From contig JAJRZA010000045.1 in assembly GCA_024275485.1 (NCBI GenBank), positions 62,001 through 126,000 of the forward strand: 64,000 nucleotides of DNA, written 5' to 3'. Position numbers and translations under genes: made by a program. This stretch comes from Candidatus Krumholzibacteriota bacterium. Its GTDB lineage: Bacteria; Krumholzibacteriota; Krumholzibacteriia; LZORAL124-64-63. The notes beneath the pieces were generated by a model, which worked only from the letters and a program-made list of their open reading frames with translations, was not told the origin of the DNA and did no database searches. Within the stretch, counting starts at the first letter, position 1, and the number at the start of each line of letters is the position of its first letter. Below are positions 23,605-31,710 of the stretch, in pieces.

Positions 23605-24816
23605 GTGAGTTCCACCATGTTTGTTTGGAAGGGAAAGACGGCCAAAGGCGAGAGCCTTTCCGGCGAGTACGAAGCTGAAGACCGCAAGGAAGTGGGAAGC
23701 TATCTGCGCCAGCGGCGCATCGTTATCACTTCCATCAAGAAAAAACCCAAGGATATCCAGATATCTTTTTTTCAGAATAAGGGTGTGGGGGTCAAGGACC
23801 TGTCGGTTTTCACCCGACAGTTCGCCACCATGGTCAACGCCGGCCTGCCGTTGGTGCAGTGCCTGGATATTCTGGGTCGACAACTGGAGAAGCCGCATTT
23901 CAAAAAAGTGGTGCAGGAGGTAATGGCCGATGTGGAGGGTGGAACGACCCTGGCCGAAGCCATGGCAAAGCATCCAAAGGTTTTCAGTGATCTGTTCGTG
24001 CACATGATCGCCGCCGGTGAAGCTGGTGGTATTCTGGATATTATCCTGAACCGTTTGGCTGTTTTCCTTGAGAAAGCCGATGCCCTGCAGCGCAAGGTCA
24101 AAGGCGCCATGACCTATCCAACCATCGTTCTGACAGTGGCCGGTGGAGCGTGCATCTTCATGCTGATGTTCGTGATTCCTGTTTTCGCCAAGATGTTCAG
24201 CGACTTTGGCGGGGAATTGCCCACTCCGACGCGAATCGTCATGAACCTCTCCGATTTCATTCGCGGCTATTGGTGGGCGCTGCTCGCCGGAGGAGCCGCC
24301 ATTTCGTTTGCCTATAAAACGTATCGGTCCACTAAAAGTGGCCGCTATATGACCGACAAGCTGGCCATGAAGATTCCCATCCTGGGAACGGTGGTGCAAA
24401 AAAGTGCTGTGGCCCGTTTCACCCGTACCCTGGGTACCTTGATTGGCTCCGGTGTTCCCATCCTGCAGGGTTTGGACATCACCAGCCGAACTGCAGGCAA
24501 TACGGTTATCCAACAGGCCATTGAAAAAACAGCCGAAGCCATCAGTCGAGGTGAAACCATCGCCGCGCCCCTGAAAGAGAGCGGTGTATTTCCACCCATG
24601 GTGACGCAAATGATCGGCATCGGAGAACAAACCGGCGCCCTTGATGAAATGTTGTCCAAAATAGCCGATTTTTATGACGACGAAGTGGATTCGGCGGTGG
24701 AAGCCATGACTGCGGCCATTGAACCTTTGATGATTGTTGTAATGGGTGGGATGGTTGGCAGTATGCTGGTTGCCATGTATCTGCCCATGTTCAAGATGTC
24801 CAGCATCGTGGGGTAA
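23605..24816 (+). CDS. pilC: Type IV pilus inner-membrane platform protein PilC
   Basis: 403 residues of the GspF/PilC family with GTG start 23605 and GGAAGG at 23591-23596. Two repeated cytoplasmic GspF domains are seen (VFTRQFATMVNAGLPLVQ near residue 70 and RFTRTLGTLIGSGVPILQ near 270), each followed by a hydrophobic segment. Three transmembrane helices lie at about 170-195, 220-240 and near the C-terminus (MIVVMGGMVGSMLVAMYL). PilC joins the PilB/PilT motors to the growing pilus. It is followed after 4 bp by the sensor kinase gene. Confidence 0.96.
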   Translation: MSSTMFVWKGKTAKGESLSGEYEAEDRKEVGSYLRQRRIVITSIKKKPKDIQISFFQNKGVGVKDLSVFTRQFATMVNAGLPLVQCLDILGRQLEKPHFKKVVQEVMADVEGGTTLAEAMAKHPKVFSDLFVHMIAAGEAGGILDIILNRLAVFLEKADALQRKVKGAMTYPTIVLTVAGGACIFMLMFVIPVFAKMFSDFGGELPTPTRIVMNLSDFIRGYWWALLAGGAAISFAYKTYRSTKSGRYMTDKLAMKIPILGTVVQKSAVARFTRTLGTLIGSGVPILQGLDITSRTAGNTVIQQAIEKTAEAISRGETIAAPLKESGVFPPMVTQMIGIGEQTGALDEMLSKIADFYDDEVDSAVEAMTAAIEPLMIVVMGGMVGSMLVAMYLPMFKMSSIVG

Positions 24817-24820
24817 GCCG

Positions 24821-26389
24821 TTGGACTTTATTTCAGTGAGAGACAAAACAAACGGCCCTGGTAGCCGGCGATTTTTCGGTCGGATAGCTTTGCTGGTTGT
24901 TTTGTCGCTGATAGCCGCAGTGGCTTACCAATTAGCACCTGAATACACTTCGGGCACTGGTATGATAGGTACTCTGGTCGTTTTGGGAACTTCCATCGGC
25001 CTGGCCTGGATGGCAGAATCGGGGCGCTGGAACAGCCGCGCTCTAATCCCCATACAAATGATTATTGATGTCTTGGCCGTGGGGCTGATTGCGTTTTTTT
25101 CCGGCCAAACCCCCGGTGTTATTGCACTTCTGCTGGTCTCTGCTGTGTTGGTTCAGGCGGTGTCGTGGAATTTTTTCCGTCGGGCCATGGTGATGCAGAA
25201 GCAGGATGCGTTGAACCACTTGCGGGTGCAGAAAGCGCGCTGGGAAGTGCGCAACATTATCGACAACATTCGCAGTGGTCTGCTGACCATTGATCGCCAG
25301 GGAGTGGTAATCCGTGTTAATCCTGCCTGCTGCCGCATTCTGGAAATGGAAGATCGGGACATGCTGGGCCGCAAGCTAATCGACATTTGCCGTGGCGGCA
25401 TGGAGCAACTCACTGAAACCATCCTGCCTGTGGCCGAAGGTGCCCCGGCGGTTGACCGTGGCGAAGTGCAGCTCAAGCGCATGGGGCGGGAAATGCCCAT
25501 TGGCCTGAACGTCAATCATCTCACTACCCCCAACGGAAAAATCATTGGTGCCATTTCCCTTTTCACTGATCTCACGCGGGAAAAGGAAATGGGGGAGCGA
25601 GTTCGGCAGAGTGATCGGCTGGCGGCCATTGGTGAACTGGCAGCCAGCATTGCCCACGAAATCCGCAATCCTCTGGCCAGCATCCGTGGCAGCGTGGAAA
25701 TGCTTTCCGATGATTTGGAACTGGAAGGAGACCAGGCGGAATTGATGGCCCTGGTGCTGAAGGAAAGCGCCCGTGTCAACACCATCATCAACGATTTTCT
25801 TGCCTATTCACGAATGCGAGCAACAACCAGACGCCGTTTCAAGGGACAGGAATTCCGGGATGAAATTTCCCTTCAGATTCGACAACACATCACGGCCAAA
25901 GGTGGCCAAGTTGGACTCCATTGCGATATTCAGCCCGAAGACATGGATGTGGTGGCTGACCCCGGACAATTGACCCAGATGGTCTTGAATCTTGTGATCA
26001 ATGCCTGTGAAGCCATGAACTACAAGGGTGAATTGCGGCTCCGATTGAGGTTGCTGGCGGCTGGCACCAGCCAGGAGTTGGTGGTAACCGACAACGGTCC
26101 CGGCTTGGATGACGACATCCGCCACGAACTGTTCACCCCGTTTGTCACCAACAAGGAAAAAGGGACCGGTTTGGGGTTGAGCATTGTGCAACGCATTGCC
26201 AACGCCCATGGTGGCGATGTGCGCGTCCAAGATGCCCCGGGTGGTGGAACCACCTTCAGGGTTCGTTGGCCTGTGGTCCATGTACCGGAATTGGCGAGGG
26301 AGCCTGCGAGCGGGAATTCCCAGGATCAAGAATCTGTAACGGCAGTCGAATCGCCAGGTCGAGTTTCTGAAGAATTGATGCCTGCTTGA
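24821..26389 (+). CDS. pilS: Sensor histidine kinase PilS
   Basis: The ORF is open upstream inside pilC. TTG 24821, 4 bp after the pilC stop with GGGGTAA in front, is the best start (GTG 24836 is an alternative). Four transmembrane helices cover about residues 20-130, then a PAS domain (IIDNIRSGLLTIDRQG), HisKA with the phospho-acceptor in SIAHEIRNPLASIRG, and a HATPase domain (NLVINACEAM, DNGPGLDDD, GTGLGLSIV). Followed by a sigma-54 response regulator and surrounded by pil genes, it is the PilS of this system: in known systems it senses pilin in the membrane and sets pilin transcription through PilR. Confidence 0.9.
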   Translation: MDFISVRDKTNGPGSRRFFGRIALLVVLSLIAAVAYQLAPEYTSGTGMIGTLVVLGTSIGLAWMAESGRWNSRALIPIQMIIDVLAVGLIAFFSGQTPGVIALLLVSAVLVQAVSWNFFRRAMVMQKQDALNHLRVQKARWEVRNIIDNIRSGLLTIDRQGVVIRVNPACCRILEMEDRDMLGRKLIDICRGGMEQLTETILPVAEGAPAVDRGEVQLKRMGREMPIGLNVNHLTTPNGKIIGAISLFTDLTREKEMGERVRQSDRLAAIGELAASIAHEIRNPLASIRGSVEMLSDDLELEGDQAELMALVLKESARVNTIINDFLAYSRMRATTRRRFKGQEFRDEISLQIRQHITAKGGQVGLHCDIQPEDMDVVADPGQLTQMVLNLVINACEAMNYKGELRLRLRLLAAGTSQELVVTDNGPGLDDDIRHELFTPFVTNKEKGTGLGLSIVQRIANAHGGDVRVQDAPGGGTTFRVRWPVVHVPELAREPASGNSQDQESVTAVESPGRVSEELMPA

Positions 26390-26568
26390 ACACCGAGGGC
26401 CCGGGAACCGCTAAAATCAAGCAAATTGCATGGTGATTGTCTTTACTTACCCCCCAAATTCTTTCAATTTCCTCAATTTTTTTTCCAAATCATGGTTAAG
26501 TAGGCTCCCTTTGCCGCCGATAACTCCTTCAACACTGCAATTTGCCCTAATCCGATGAAGGAGACAAC
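26390..26568 (+). other. AT-rich gap between pilS and pilR
   Basis: 179 bp, much richer in T and A than its surroundings, with long T-runs on the + strand (around 26460-26490). No ORF and no sigma-54 or convincing sigma-70 elements were found. It may hold a promoter for pilR or a bend site. The ribosome binding site of pilR (AAGGAG at 26557-26562) closes the gap. Confidence 0.35.
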
Positions 26569-28077
26569 ATGGCCGAGGACAAGATCCTGATTGTCGACGA
26601 TGAAGAGTCGATGTGCCAGTACCTTGCCATCCTGTTGCGTAAGGAAGGTTATGAAGTTCTGACGGTCAATTGTGGGGTGCAGGCCTTGAAGGTGATCGCC
26701 AAACAGAAAATTGATCTGGTAATGACCGACATCCAGATGCCCAAAATGGATGGCATCCAATTGTTGAAGGGTATCAAGGCCCTAGATCCGTCCACCACGG
26801 TTATCATCATGACAGCGTATGCCAGCGAGCAGTCCGCCATCGACGCGGTGAACCTGGGTGCGTTCTCCTATCTGCAAAAACACTGCAAAAATGACGAGAT
26901 CCGCATGGTTGTGCGCAACGCACTGGCTTTGCGTCAAGCCCGCACCGAGAACACCGAACTGAAGAAAAAGCTGACCCGGACCACCAAATCCAAGAAAATC
27001 ATCGGACAGAGTCCGGGTATGCGTTCGGTATTCAAAATGGTCGAAAAAATCGCCTCCACCAGTGCCACGGTTTTGATCAAGGGTGAGAGCGGCACGGGCA
27101 AGGAACTGATTGCCCAGTCCATCCACCAGTACAGTGGTCGGGTTGATGGTCCCTTTGTGGCCATCAACTGTGGAGCCATCCCAGAAACCCTGTTGGAGAG
27201 CCAACTCTTCGGGCATGTTAAAGGCTCGTTCACCGGAGCTGATCGGGATCATGACGGTTTCTGCCGTCAAGCCTGCGGCGGAACCATCTTTTTGGATGAA
27301 ATTGGGGAAACACCCCACGCCATCCAGGTCAAATTGCTGCGCATGTTGCAGGAGCGGGAAATATATCCCGTGGGCAGCAGTAAACCGGTGAAGGTTGATC
27401 TGCGGGTGGTCGCGGCCACCAATCGGGACCTGGAGCAGGAGGTTGCGGAGGGAAATTTCCGCATCGACCTGTTTTACCGCTTGAACGTCATTCCCCTGAA
27501 CTTGCCGGCCTTGCGCGCACGAATCGATGATATCCCTCTGCTCGTGGACCATTTCCTGCGCCGATTGTGCCCCACCGAATACCAGGGAAACCTGAGCTCC
27601 ATGATAAGCGATGCAGCTTTGAAAGCCCTACATGCCTACGATTGGCCGGGAAATGTTCGCGAACTGGAGAATATTATCGAACGGGCCAGCATCATTCGTG
27701 ATGCCGAGGTGATCACGGTGAATGACTTGCCGCTTGATTTGCAGGTTGAGAGCAGCTCCGAGCAGATTGCAGGCCAAATGTCCGTTGGGGGGCACATCAC
27801 CCTGGATGATCTGGAGAAAGCCCACATACTGGCCGTGCTCGAGAGCACCAACGGAGCGCGTAAGCAAACCAGCGAGATTTTGGGAATAAACGCTTCCACC
27901 CTCTACCGCAAACTCAAGAAGTACGGGGTGCAGGATCCGGACGAAGTCCAAGACGGTCTGGATGAAGACGAGGAAGGCGTCACCAAATCTGACTTGCTCA
28001 ATGCCGTGGACTCGGCCTTGAGGGAGGCTGATGTCGAGGCCTCTAAGATGGAAGATGAGCCCCTGGAAGTAGTTTGA
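26569..28077 (+). CDS. pilR: Sigma-54-dependent response regulator PilR
   Basis: 502 residues in three parts. The receiver domain has acceptor Asp54 in LVMTDIQMPKMDG. The AAA+ sigma-54 activation domain has Walker A GESGTGKEL, the sigma-54 contact loop GSFTGAD, and WPGNVRELENII. The C-terminal Fis-type helix-turn-helix is KQTSEILGINASTLYRKLKKYG-like. A non-conserved acidic tail of about 40 residues follows the HTH. RBS AAGGAG is seven bases before ATG. With pilS it forms the two-component pair. Two sigma-54 promoters in this window, at 28233 and 33367, are its natural targets. Confidence 0.94.
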   Translation: MAEDKILIVDDEESMCQYLAILLRKEGYEVLTVNCGVQALKVIAKQKIDLVMTDIQMPKMDGIQLLKGIKALDPSTTVIIMTAYASEQSAIDAVNLGAFSYLQKHCKNDEIRMVVRNALALRQARTENTELKKKLTRTTKSKKIIGQSPGMRSVFKMVEKIASTSATVLIKGESGTGKELIAQSIHQYSGRVDGPFVAINCGAIPETLLESQLFGHVKGSFTGADRDHDGFCRQACGGTIFLDEIGETPHAIQVKLLRMLQEREIYPVGSSKPVKVDLRVVAATNRDLEQEVAEGNFRIDLFYRLNVIPLNLPALRARIDDIPLLVDHFLRRLCPTEYQGNLSSMISDAALKALHAYDWPGNVRELENIIERASIIRDAEVITVNDLPLDLQVESSSEQIAGQMSVGGHITLDDLEKAHILAVLESTNGARKQTSEILGINASTLYRKLKKYGVQDPDEVQDGLDEDEEGVTKSDLLNAVDSALREADVEASKMEDEPLEVV

Positions 28078-28232
28078 CAGTGCTGCACAGAGGGAGGGAA
28101 TCGCACGATTTTTTCGGACTGGTGGGCAAAATGCACTTCATATTCATGGAAAATGACTTTGATGGACTCGATGAAATTTTGCAAGATTCTAAAAATCAAC
28201 AACTTGAGGAATTGGCAAAATTTCGGGATAAG

Positions 28233-28248
28233 TGGCACAACCATTGCA
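28233..28248 (+). promoter_or_regulatory. Sigma-54 promoter of pilA
   Basis: TGGCAC (28233-28238), five bases, TTGCA (28244-28248): a perfect match to the -24/-12 consensus TGGCACN5TTGCA. Transcription would start near 28259, giving a leader of about 93 nt before the GTG of pilA. PilR, encoded just upstream, is a sigma-54 activator. Confidence 0.88.
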
Positions 28249-28283
28249 ACAACTTGACCGCCGAAGGTAGGTTATCCGAGAAG

Positions 28284-28333
28284 CCGGTCCTCAACTAGAC
28301 CGGTATCTAACATCCCAAGGTCTGTGAGACCGG
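28284..28333 (+). promoter_or_regulatory. Structured pilA leader with alternative hairpins
   Basis: Hairpin 1 pairs CCGGTC (28284-28289) with GACCGG (28298-28303). Hairpin 2 pairs GGTCT (28319-28323) with AGACC (28327-28331). The two downstream arms are the same heptamer AGACCGG (28297-28303 and 28327-28333), so the arms could exchange partners. The ribosome binding site AAGGAGG follows at 28338-28344. Confidence 0.45.
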
Positions 28334-28351
28334 AAACAAGGAGGACGTATA

Positions 28352-28762
28352 GTGTTTAATCGTAAGGGATTTACTCTGATTGAGCTGATGATCGTAGTCG
28401 TAATCATCGGTATCTTGGCTGCGATTGCCATCCCCAATTTTATCAGCATGCAGGATCGGGCCAAAGAGGCCAAAGTTAAGGGTGCTGCCCACACCGTGCA
28501 ACTGGCTGCCGAAGATTGGGCTGTCCGCAACGACGGCATCTACTCGGATGCTGCTGGTGATCTGACTGCTCTTCTGCCTGGTGGCGCTCTTCTTGAGAAC
28601 GCTTTTACCGGTGCTGGCACCGAACCTCAATTTGCCGGTGCTGCCACTACTTCCGGTCAAGTTGGTATCGTTGCCGTGGTCCAGGGCGGCGTCAACGTTG
28701 GATACTCCATCAACGGTTGGGGCAAGACCGCTGAGGTTGTAACATTGACCAGCGGCCAGTAG
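28352..28762 (+). CDS. pilA: Major type IV pilin PilA
   Basis: 136 residues, GTG start with AAGGAGG seven bases upstream. The class III leader is very short: MFNRKG is cut before FTLIELMIVVVIIG, with the essential Glu5. The N-terminal helix ends in AIPNFISMQDRAKEAK. The globular part is small and has no C-terminal disulfide, like the pilins of delta-proteobacteria and the GspG group. It sits behind a perfect sigma-54 promoter and in front of a strong terminator, which suggests a very abundant, mostly monocistronic message. It is closely similar to the second pilin at 29351 (same YSINGWGK segment, both end SSGQ/TSGQ). Confidence 0.93.
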   Translation: MFNRKGFTLIELMIVVVIIGILAAIAIPNFISMQDRAKEAKVKGAAHTVQLAAEDWAVRNDGIYSDAAGDLTALLPGGALLENAFTGAGTEPQFAGAATTSGQVGIVAVVQGGVNVGYSINGWGKTAEVVTLTSGQ

Positions 28763-28786
28763 AATTTTCCTGAATCTGGGAATGCA

Positions 28787-28816
28787 AGCGGGGCCGGTTT
28801 TCCGGTCCCGCTTTTT
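28787..28816 (+). terminator. Intrinsic terminator after pilA
   Basis: An 11-bp stem, AGCGGGGCCGG (28787-28797) with CCGGTCCCGCT (28802-28812), a four-T loop and a run of five T (28812-28816). One G-T wobble. It stands between pilA and the pilin-like gene at 28832. Confidence 0.9.
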
Positions 28817-28831
28817 CAACAAGGTAAGCAC

Positions 28832-29260
28832 GTGAAACTCAAACTGGAGATACCCAAAAACTACCCTGATCTGGTCTTGGCCATTGGATCCGCCAGCATG
28901 ATCGTGGTTTGTTTGTTTTTGCTGGGGATTCCCGCCTTCAACTATCTGCAGGGGCGTGCCTTCGAGGCAGCCATCAGGGGAAACGCCGCAACTCTACAAT
29001 TGGCGGCGGAAACCTATGCTTCAGCTAATTTGGGCCTATATCCCGAAGACCCACGGGATTTGATCAAATATTTGCCAAACAATGAACCACCGCTTAATCC
29101 TTTCACTGGAGAAGCCGCGATTTTTCGGGGCCTTCCAGGTGATTTGACTTATCGTTCGCCCACCAATGGCCAGGACTATGTCATTGAAGCATGGGGCCAG
29201 AACAAGGGCGACCAACCCAAGCTATTGTTACTCTTGAAGGGCCACATACCGCGCCGCTAA
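28832..29260 (+). CDS. Pilin-like protein without prepilin cleavage signal
   Basis: 142 residues, GTG start 28832 with AAGGTAAG at 28821-28828. It aligns along its length with PilA: a hydrophobic N-terminal helix (MIVVCLFLLGIPAFNYL), then the pilin-specific RGNAATLQLAAETYA segment (PilA has AHTVQLAAEDWA), LYPEDPRDL in place of the YSDA...L stretch, an NPFTG motif (PilA: NAFTG) and a final EAWGQN (PilA: NGWGK). The Gly-Phe-Thr-Leu-Ile-Glu processing site is absent: the N-terminus is MKLKLEIPKNYPD. It therefore cannot be processed by PilD in the usual way and probably stays in the inner membrane. It could be a pilin regulator, a PilS ligand or an assembly cap. All roles are inference. Confidence 0.8.
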   Translation: MKLKLEIPKNYPDLVLAIGSASMIVVCLFLLGIPAFNYLQGRAFEAAIRGNAATLQLAAETYASANLGLYPEDPRDLIKYLPNNEPPLNPFTGEAAIFRGLPGDLTYRSPTNGQDYVIEAWGQNKGDQPKLLLLLKGHIPRR

Positions 29261-29350
29261 AACTTTGAATCATTTTTCTCAATTTCTCCATTTTCCAACC
29301 GATTATCTTTACATAACAATTAATTTTGAGTTTGAACCTGGAGGTCGGTT

Positions 29351-29761
29351 TTGCTGGGGAAACATGGATTCACCCTGATTGAGTTAATGATTGTCGTGGT
29401 CATCATCGGCATACTGGCTGCTGTGGCCATTCCCAACTACATGAGCATGCAGGACCGGGCCAAGGAGAGCAGGGTAACCGCAAATGCCCATACGGTGCAA
29501 TTGGCTACTGAAGACTTTGCGGTGCGCCACGATGGTGTATATTCCGATGCTCAGGCGGATATTTTGCCGTTGCTGCCCGGTTCCAACCGACTTGCCAATG
29601 CCTTCACCGGAGCCATGACCGAACCCCAGTTTGGCAATGCTGCTGCTTCGTTGGGCCAAGTGGGGATCGTGGGCATCCAACAGGGCGGCGTGACCACCGG
29701 ATACAGCATCAATGGCTGGGGAAAAAACGGGGAGATTCTGGTCTATTCCAGTGGGCAGTGA
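29351..29761 (+). CDS. Second type IV pilin (PilA paralogue)
   Basis: 136 residues, TTG start 29351 with GGAGG at 29340-29344. The leader MLGKHG is cut before FTLIELMIVVVIIG. Length and wording follow PilA closely, with VAIPNYMSMQDRAKESR and a YSINGWGKNG end, so this is a recent paralogue or an alternative pilin. No sigma-54 site precedes it: the 90-bp AT-rich gap (29261-29350) contains no clear promoter, so it may depend on read-through or a weak promoter. A hairpin follows the stop. Confidence 0.9.
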   Translation: MLGKHGFTLIELMIVVVIIGILAAVAIPNYMSMQDRAKESRVTANAHTVQLATEDFAVRHDGVYSDAQADILPLLPGSNRLANAFTGAMTEPQFGNAAASLGQVGIVGIQQGGVTTGYSINGWGKNGEILVYSSGQ

Positions 29762-29784
29762 TGCATGGATGGGATGATTTGAAA

Positions 29785-29815
29785 CCACCGGGAGACACAT
29801 TCCGGTGGGCTTTCT
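29785..29815 (+). terminator. Intrinsic terminator after second pilin
   Basis: CCACCGG (29785-29791) pairs perfectly with CCGGTGG (29802-29808) across a 10-base loop and is followed by the T-rich GCTTTCTTT. A plausible rho-independent terminator for the pilin gene. Confidence 0.7.
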
Positions 29816-29923
29816 TTGTCCACAAGTTTGGAGAATCTGGCATCAGCTTTGCAGTTAAACTTTCATAGTGTCATAACTCCCTTGATATCCAGGCTGAGAT
29901 CCATAAGCGGTCGGAGGTGGACG

Positions 29924-30940
29924 TTGAGTTTCCAGAAAGTGGTAACAAATAAGGCAGATGTTGGGCAACTCATACCCGTTTCTGTTGAAAAATTGGAATT
30001 GCCCGATTTCCCTGTTGCCGTTTCCACAACTAAAGCGCCCGGGACGCAATCGGGCCAGTTGGAAGCTCTGCGGGTCCTGGACCTCAACAAGAATTTCCGG
30101 TCCGGATTCCTACGCCGTTCCATCCGGGGTATCAGTGGTGTTTCCTTCACCGTTGCCCGGGGTGAAGTTTTTGCGCTGCTAGGGCACAATGGTGCCGGCA
30201 AGACAACCACCATCAACTGCATCCTGGATTTGGTTCATGCCGACTGTGGGGAGGTTCGGCTATTCGACTGCCCCAACACCGACATCCACTCCCGGGCCAG
30301 GGTTGGATACCTGCCTGAACGGCCATATTTCTTTGAACACTTGAGTGGCCGGGAATTACTGGTTTTTTACGGCAAACTCCTGAATATTCAATCAGCCCAA
30401 ATTGAAGCGCAAGTGACTTCGATACTGGCCAAAACAAAAATGACGGCTGTCGCGGATCGTCCCTTGCGAAAATACAGCAAAGGCATGCTTCAGCGAATTG
30501 GCTTGGCCCAAACCCTCTTGGGTGATCCCGACCTGTTGATTCTGGACGAACCAATGAGCGGATTGGACCCCGTGGGGCGTCGAGAAGTTCGGCAACTGTT
30601 GCAGGGCTTGAAGGCCGAAGGTAAAACAATAATCCTCTCTTCGCACATTGTTCCCGATGTGGAGATGCTTGCTGATAGGGTGGGAATCATGTGTGGTGGA
30701 CAGTTGGTCGAAGTGTGTGCCATGGCCAGTTTGGCCAGCCAAAGCAGTTACGATATTCGGATCGTCGACGACTCCTCGACCCTGGGACATCGAACTGTAA
30801 GGGTTGGCGACGTGAAAATGCTGGTAAGGAAACTTGAACAATTGACTCAATCGGGGCAAGAGGTCCTGGTTGTTGAAACCCGGCACTCGGGTCTTGAAGA
30901 CCTTTTCATGAAAGTCCACGACCAAAGGAACTCAAAGTGA
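29924..30940 (+). CDS. ABC transporter ATPase of the pil cluster (PilH-like)
   Basis: The frame is open from 29816, but TTG 29924 has a strong GGAGGTGG (29913-29920) at the right distance and gives 338 residues. The first 60 or so residues are a variable extension, then an ABC domain of the ABC-2 exporter type: Walker A GHNGAGKTTT, Q-loop region, signature YSKGMLQRIGLAQ, Walker B LLILDEPMSGLDP and HIV switch His. In Myxococcus the same place in the pil cluster holds the ABC genes pilH and pilI, needed for pilus assembly. By position this is the PilH counterpart. The exported substrate is unknown. Confidence 0.85.
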   Translation: MSFQKVVTNKADVGQLIPVSVEKLELPDFPVAVSTTKAPGTQSGQLEALRVLDLNKNFRSGFLRRSIRGISGVSFTVARGEVFALLGHNGAGKTTTINCILDLVHADCGEVRLFDCPNTDIHSRARVGYLPERPYFFEHLSGRELLVFYGKLLNIQSAQIEAQVTSILAKTKMTAVADRPLRKYSKGMLQRIGLAQTLLGDPDLLILDEPMSGLDPVGRREVRQLLQGLKAEGKTIILSSHIVPDVEMLADRVGIMCGGQLVEVCAMASLASQSSYDIRIVDDSSTLGHRTVRVGDVKMLVRKLEQLTQSGQEVLVVETRHSGLEDLFMKVHDQRNSK

Positions 30941-31710
30941 TGCTTTCAAACATCAATGCCCTGGCCATGAATACTTTTCGCGAAACCGTTCGCGACCGGA
31001 TTTTTTATCTGGTGGGGGCTTTCGGTTTTGTCATGCTGGTTTCCACCGCCGTGGTCTCGCCTTTGACCATTGGTGCCCAGGGAAAAATCATGTCCGACGT
31101 GGGGCTGGCTGCCATGAGTGTCTTTGGTCTGCTGGTGGTTGTTTTTGTGGGCAGTAATATGGTTCACAAGGAGATGGACAAAGGCACCATCCTGACAATT
31201 TTAGCCAAGCCTGTCAGTCGCCGGCAATACCTGTGGGGGAAATTCCTGGGCTTGAGCCTGACCCAAATCTGCATGGTTGCCATCATGGGTGCGCTGTTTT
31301 TGGTGATGACCTTGATTGCACCGGGCGACTTCACCTTCCGCTACCTGCCGGCCATCTATTTGATTTTTCTGGAAATGATGCTGATTACGGCCGTGGTTGT
31401 TCTGTTCTCGACCAGTGTATCTCCGGTCTTGGCAGCCGTTTTCAGCCTGGGTGTGTTTGTCATGGGGCATCTGAGTGAAAGCATTCATGACTTCGGTGTC
31501 ATGCAGGATTCGGTTTTTCAGGCCAGAGTCGCCCAGGTGGTGTATTACCTGATTCCAAATCTGGAAGTCTTCAACGTGCGTGGAGCAGTGGTGCACGGAG
31601 CGACGGTGGGGGTTGATCATATTCTGATGGCCACTCTTTACGGAGTGTCATATTCTTGCCTGCTCTTGATTCTTGCCGGATCCATTTTTGCCAGGAGGGA
31701 GTTGCGCTGA
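30940..31710 (+). CDS. ABC-2 type permease of the pil cluster (PilI-like)
   Basis: The start ATG 30940 overlaps the stop of the ATPase gene (a GTG at 30937 is also possible). 256 residues with about six transmembrane helices and the ABC-2/NosY-like opening NTFRETVRDRIFYLVGAF, then GSNMVHKEMDKGTILTILAKP(V)SR-type wording that marks permeases of this class. It pairs with the ATPase before it. Position in the cluster matches Myxococcus PilI, a membrane protein required for pili. The next gene overlaps its last base (TGATG). Confidence 0.85.
   Translation: MLSNINALAMNTFRETVRDRIFYLVGAFGFVMLVSTAVVSPLTIGAQGKIMSDVGLAAMSVFGLLVVVFVGSNMVHKEMDKGTILTILAKPVSRRQYLWGKFLGLSLTQICMVAIMGALFLVMTLIAPGDFTFRYLPAIYLIFLEMMLITAVVVLFSTSVSPVLAAVFSLGVFVMGHLSESIHDFGVMQDSVFQARVAQVVYYLIPNLEVFNVRGAVVHGATVGVDHILMATLYGVSYSCLLLILAGSIFARRELR

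Noticed and set aside
28074-28298. Small + strand ORF (74 codons) between pilR and pilA
   Set aside because: Its composition is not absurd (acidic, helical), but it overlaps the end of pilR, lacks a ribosome site and contains the pilA sigma-54 promoter. More likely non-coding.
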